Assembly: GCA_018644745.1 (NCBI GenBank)
Contig: JABGPX010000852.1
Span: 1 to 7,078, forward strand
DNA from: Spirochaetales bacterium
GTDB taxonomy: Bacteria; Spirochaetota; Spirochaetia; ARS1246
Length of the DNA stretch: 7,078 nt
Direction: 5' to 3'
Shown here in pieces: positions 5,393-7,078 of the stretch; within the stretch, counting starts at the first letter, position 1, and each line of letters opens with the position of its first letter. The notes under the pieces were generated by a model that saw nothing but the letters and a program-made list of their open reading frames with translations, was not told the DNA's origin and did no database searches. Position numbers and translations under genes: made by a program.

Positions 5393-6847
5393 TTGCCTGA
5401 TAAAGTAAATAAAGGGAACCGACGATCTCGCGAAGATGAGCATAAATTTCGTAAAGAGATTGAAGAGTACTATCTGCCAAAACAGCTTGTCGATGCTATC
5501 TATGATCTTGGTAACATTCCAGAGCATTCACTCATCACGAACGTAGGCATAGGATTTATCGATATTGCCGGTTACACGTACATTTCCAAGTTTTTAAGCC
5601 CGAACGAAAACCAGGCTGTCCTCAATGGGCTGTACACCGCTCTTAATTGGGTAATCATGCGCCATGGCGGGTATTTGAATAAAATAGAAGGCGATAGTTT
5701 GATGTTCCATTTCGGCGGACAGACCGATCCGAATATAAAGGGGCTCAGCACGGAAGAGAGCACTAATTATATTGCCCGGGAGCTTTTTTATACTTGTGTT
5801 GAGATGCAGCGGGTTGTCGGGCTGTTCAATCAGGCAAACGATAAATTTATTTATGAAGAGGTGGATTCGACAACCAAAGAGGCCTTGCAGAAGGCATTCG
5901 ATATTATTGGAACAATGCGAAGTAGCCTTGAACTCTCAGCTGCGTTTAACGCGCTTTTCCAGATACGAGTGAGAATCGGTGCCAATATAGGCGAGGTGAT
6001 ATTGGGGAATTTTGGACCCGATGGGGCGAAACAGTGGGATGTTCTTGGCCTGCCGGTTATTGACGCCAAGAGGATGGAATCAACGGCTCCCGTCGGCGGG
6101 CTTCGTATTTCCAATCAGCTCTATGAGATCCTTGAAAGCGCCGGAATCATAGAAGCGTATCATGAACGGTTTCGCCGGGAAGCCCAGGCGCTTTTCAGTT
6201 CGTTTCGAGACATTACACGGGATGAGCTTTTCAAACATAGCATTGTAACACTTTCAGACAAGAACAACGCTCAATTTAGTACATACAGCGTTCAAATAAG
6301 TCCCGGTCTACCGGAAGCAATCAGCAGTCAGGTGAGTCTTCTCATCGAGAAAGATGAGTTTGGCGCAGACAGAATACTCGAGTTTCTCAAGTATTACCGG
6401 GGGAATAAGTTCGTTATACAAGCGGTTGAAAAAGTCTTTTCGAGCAAGGGCCTTCACCTGCGAAAAGACAGCATTCTGAAAAACATATCTCCAAAACGTT
6501 ATGCCGCAGTTTTAAAAGAGGCAGAGGGAGACGAGGAAATCGCTCGAAGTATTATCGCTGCGGATTGTTCTCTTTTCAATCTTTTCGAATTCCTTGGAAT
6601 GTATCAGGATCGAATAAACTCGCTAAATCCTCATCGGGAATTCAAGCCGGAATTTAAAGATTATGATAAATACATGGATCAGCAGTCTCGTATTCTCAAG
6701 CGTATGTTTTCGCTGAAAGAAAAAGTAGCTCAGAAGCGCCTCTTTTTCTTTGAGGTTGTGTATCCGCTTGTATTTAGAAGCATTCGGACCAGTATCGTGG
6801 AATACCAATTGCGGCCGGCAGAAGCAGAAGAGCTAAAAGAAGCCTAA
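5393..6847 (+). CDS. Soluble class III adenylate cyclase with uncharacterised C-terminal half
   Basis: This 484-residue cytoplasmic protein (no membrane segment) is predicted to make cAMP from ATP. The cyclase domain spans about 27-245. The metal-binding Asp residues are Asp57 (FIDIAGYT) and Asp101 (KIEGDSL). The purine-selecting pair Lys97 and Asp216 (QWDVLG) is the ATP type. The transition-state Arg is kept as Arg227 (KRMESTA), but the catalytic Asn of VNxAxR is Ile223. Between MQ (138-139) and IRVRIG (191-196) lies a stretch of about 50 residues that is longer than in typical members. Residues about 255-484 are charged and largely helical, with no domain I recognise. An N-terminal stretch, EEYYLPKQLVDAI, matches the lead-in usual for these cyclases. 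Start TTG 5393 has GGAG 7 nt upstream; the frame is closed by TAA at 5369 and has no ATG before. The gene is divergent from the sigma gene and ends 9 bp from the polB stop. Confidence 0.85.
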   Translation: MPDKVNKGNRRSREDEHKFRKEIEEYYLPKQLVDAIYDLGNIPEHSLITNVGIGFIDIAGYTYISKFLSPNENQAVLNGLYTALNWVIMRHGGYLNKIEGDSLMFHFGGQTDPNIKGLSTEESTNYIARELFYTCVEMQRVVGLFNQANDKFIYEEVDSTTKEALQKAFDIIGTMRSSLELSAAFNALFQIRVRIGANIGEVILGNFGPDGAKQWDVLGLPVIDAKRMESTAPVGGLRISNQLYEILESAGIIEAYHERFRREAQALFSSFRDITRDELFKHSIVTLSDKNNAQFSTYSVQISPGLPEAISSQVSLLIEKDEFGADRILEFLKYYRGNKFVIQAVEKVFSSKGLHLRKDSILKNISPKRYAAVLKEAEGDEEIARSIIAADCSLFNLFEFLGMYQDRINSLNPHREFKPEFKDYDKYMDQQSRILKRMFSLKEKVAQKRLFFFEVVYPLVFRSIRTSIVEYQLRPAEAEELKEA

Positions 6848-6856
6848 AGCACCAGG

Positions 6857-7078
6857 TCAGAAAAGCTCCGATTGCAGATTGTTAGAGAAGAGCTTTTCAA
6901 AATCTGCTTGTAGGGTGAGAGATATCGCGGCGCAAACCGGCTTTAGCTGCTTTTCGAGATAATGTTCATAATCTATGGGCGAGGTTATCTTTGAGACCGG
7001 CTGAGGCCCTTCTACCGTCCATACATAATCTATTACACCTCGTTGTTCTTCCGGATCAAGAAGTATTGCCGCCTTCAC
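6857..7078 (-). CDS. polB: DNA polymerase II (family B), C-terminal end, partial
   Basis: The last 73 residues of a gene that enters from the right edge; the apparent GTG at 7078 is an internal codon. The stretch YVWT..GP.P......SP.DYEHYL..QL.PV closely follows the end of E. coli DNA polymerase II, a family B enzyme of about 780 residues with a role in replication restart and translesion synthesis. This part belongs to the thumb and C-terminal tail, so the polymerase and exonuclease active sites are not in the window. The E. coli protein ends in QLGLF, a beta-clamp-binding motif; here the end is QSELF, which keeps Gln and LF but replaces the second-position Leu. The gene converges on the cyclase gene with 9 bp between stops. 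Confidence 0.88.
   Translation of the reverse strand: MKAAILLDPEEQRGVIDYVWTVEGPQPVSKITSPIDYEHYLEKQLKPVCAAISLTLQADFEKLFSNNLQSELF
6860..6907. terminator. Interleaved inverted repeats at the polB 3' end, possible two-way terminator or pseudoknot
   Basis: Two perfect inverted repeats interlock: GAAAAGCTC (6860-6868) with GAGCTTTTC (6890-6898), and GCAGATT (6874-6880) with AATCTGC (6901-6907). The first has the A-tract, stem, T-tract look of a two-way terminator, but the T-run lies inside the stem and the loop is 21 nt. Both lie within the last codons of polB and just past the cyclase stop. Function is an inference. Confidence 0.3.

Noticed and set aside
5181..5527. Minus-strand ORFs of 77 and 99 codons over the cyclase 5' end and upstream gap
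   Set aside because: They overlap the conserved N-terminus of the cyclase on the other strand, have no Shine-Dalgarno site I trust and no recognisable protein features.
1..7078. CRISPR arrays, tRNA or rRNA genes, insertion sequences, prophage genes
   Set aside because: No regularly spaced repeats, cloverleaf, rRNA-like stretch, transposase, integrase or terminal inverted repeats were seen on either strand.

Overview
The window reads as ordinary chromosomal DNA of moderate GC from a free-living bacterium, most likely a spirochaete (phylum Spirochaetota). That is an inference from protein style. The sigma factor carries the LPHRKE motif after region 2.4 that I associate with short spirochaetal group-2 sigma factors. 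The cyclase has the DAKRMESTA signature in place of the usual VNxAxRLE, which I also associate with spirochaetes. The large acyl-CoA dehydratase activase-type protein is common in that phylum. No rRNA, tRNA, transposase, CRISPR array or phage gene is visible.

Layout from left to right. (1) Positions 2-1909 (+): the C-terminal part of a very large 2-hydroxyacyl-CoA dehydratase activase/DUF2229-type protein, whose N-terminal ATPase part lies off the left edge. (2) 1910-1976: a 67-bp gap with an imperfect short duplication and one copy of a 13-bp direct repeat. (3) 1977-2887 (-): two small envelope-protein genes, a signal-peptide protein with two membrane segments followed, with an ATGA overlap, by a signal-peptide beta-rich protein. 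A near-consensus promoter is placed so that the transcript would be leaderless. (4) 2888-3082: a divergent promoter region with two good sigma-70-type promoters back to back and a palindrome between them. (5) 3083-4273 (+): a 12-helix MFS transporter. (6) 4283-5125 (-): a short sigma-70 family factor. (7) 5126-5392: a 267-bp AT-rich divergent control region. (8) 5393-6847 (+): a soluble class III adenylate cyclase with a TTG start and an uncharacterised C-terminal half. (9) 6857-7078 (-): the C-terminal end of DNA polymerase II (polB), running off the right edge.

The genes do not form one pathway. The activase serves radical-type dehydration of 2-hydroxyacyl-CoA in anaerobes, or an uncharacterised relative of it. 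The secreted pair is a small envelope operon of unknown role. The sigma factor and the cyclase are divergent across one control region, which invites but does not prove a shared stress or second-messenger role. Both convergent gene pairs (MFS/sigma and cyclase/polB) are separated by only 9 bp, so their 3' ends are tightly packed.

I found no clear new multi-gene system. The points most worth following are the cyclase lacking the catalytic Asn, the predicted leaderless envelope operon with its palindromic promoter, the changed promoter-contact residues of the sigma factor, and an interleaved inverted-repeat pair at the end of polB.
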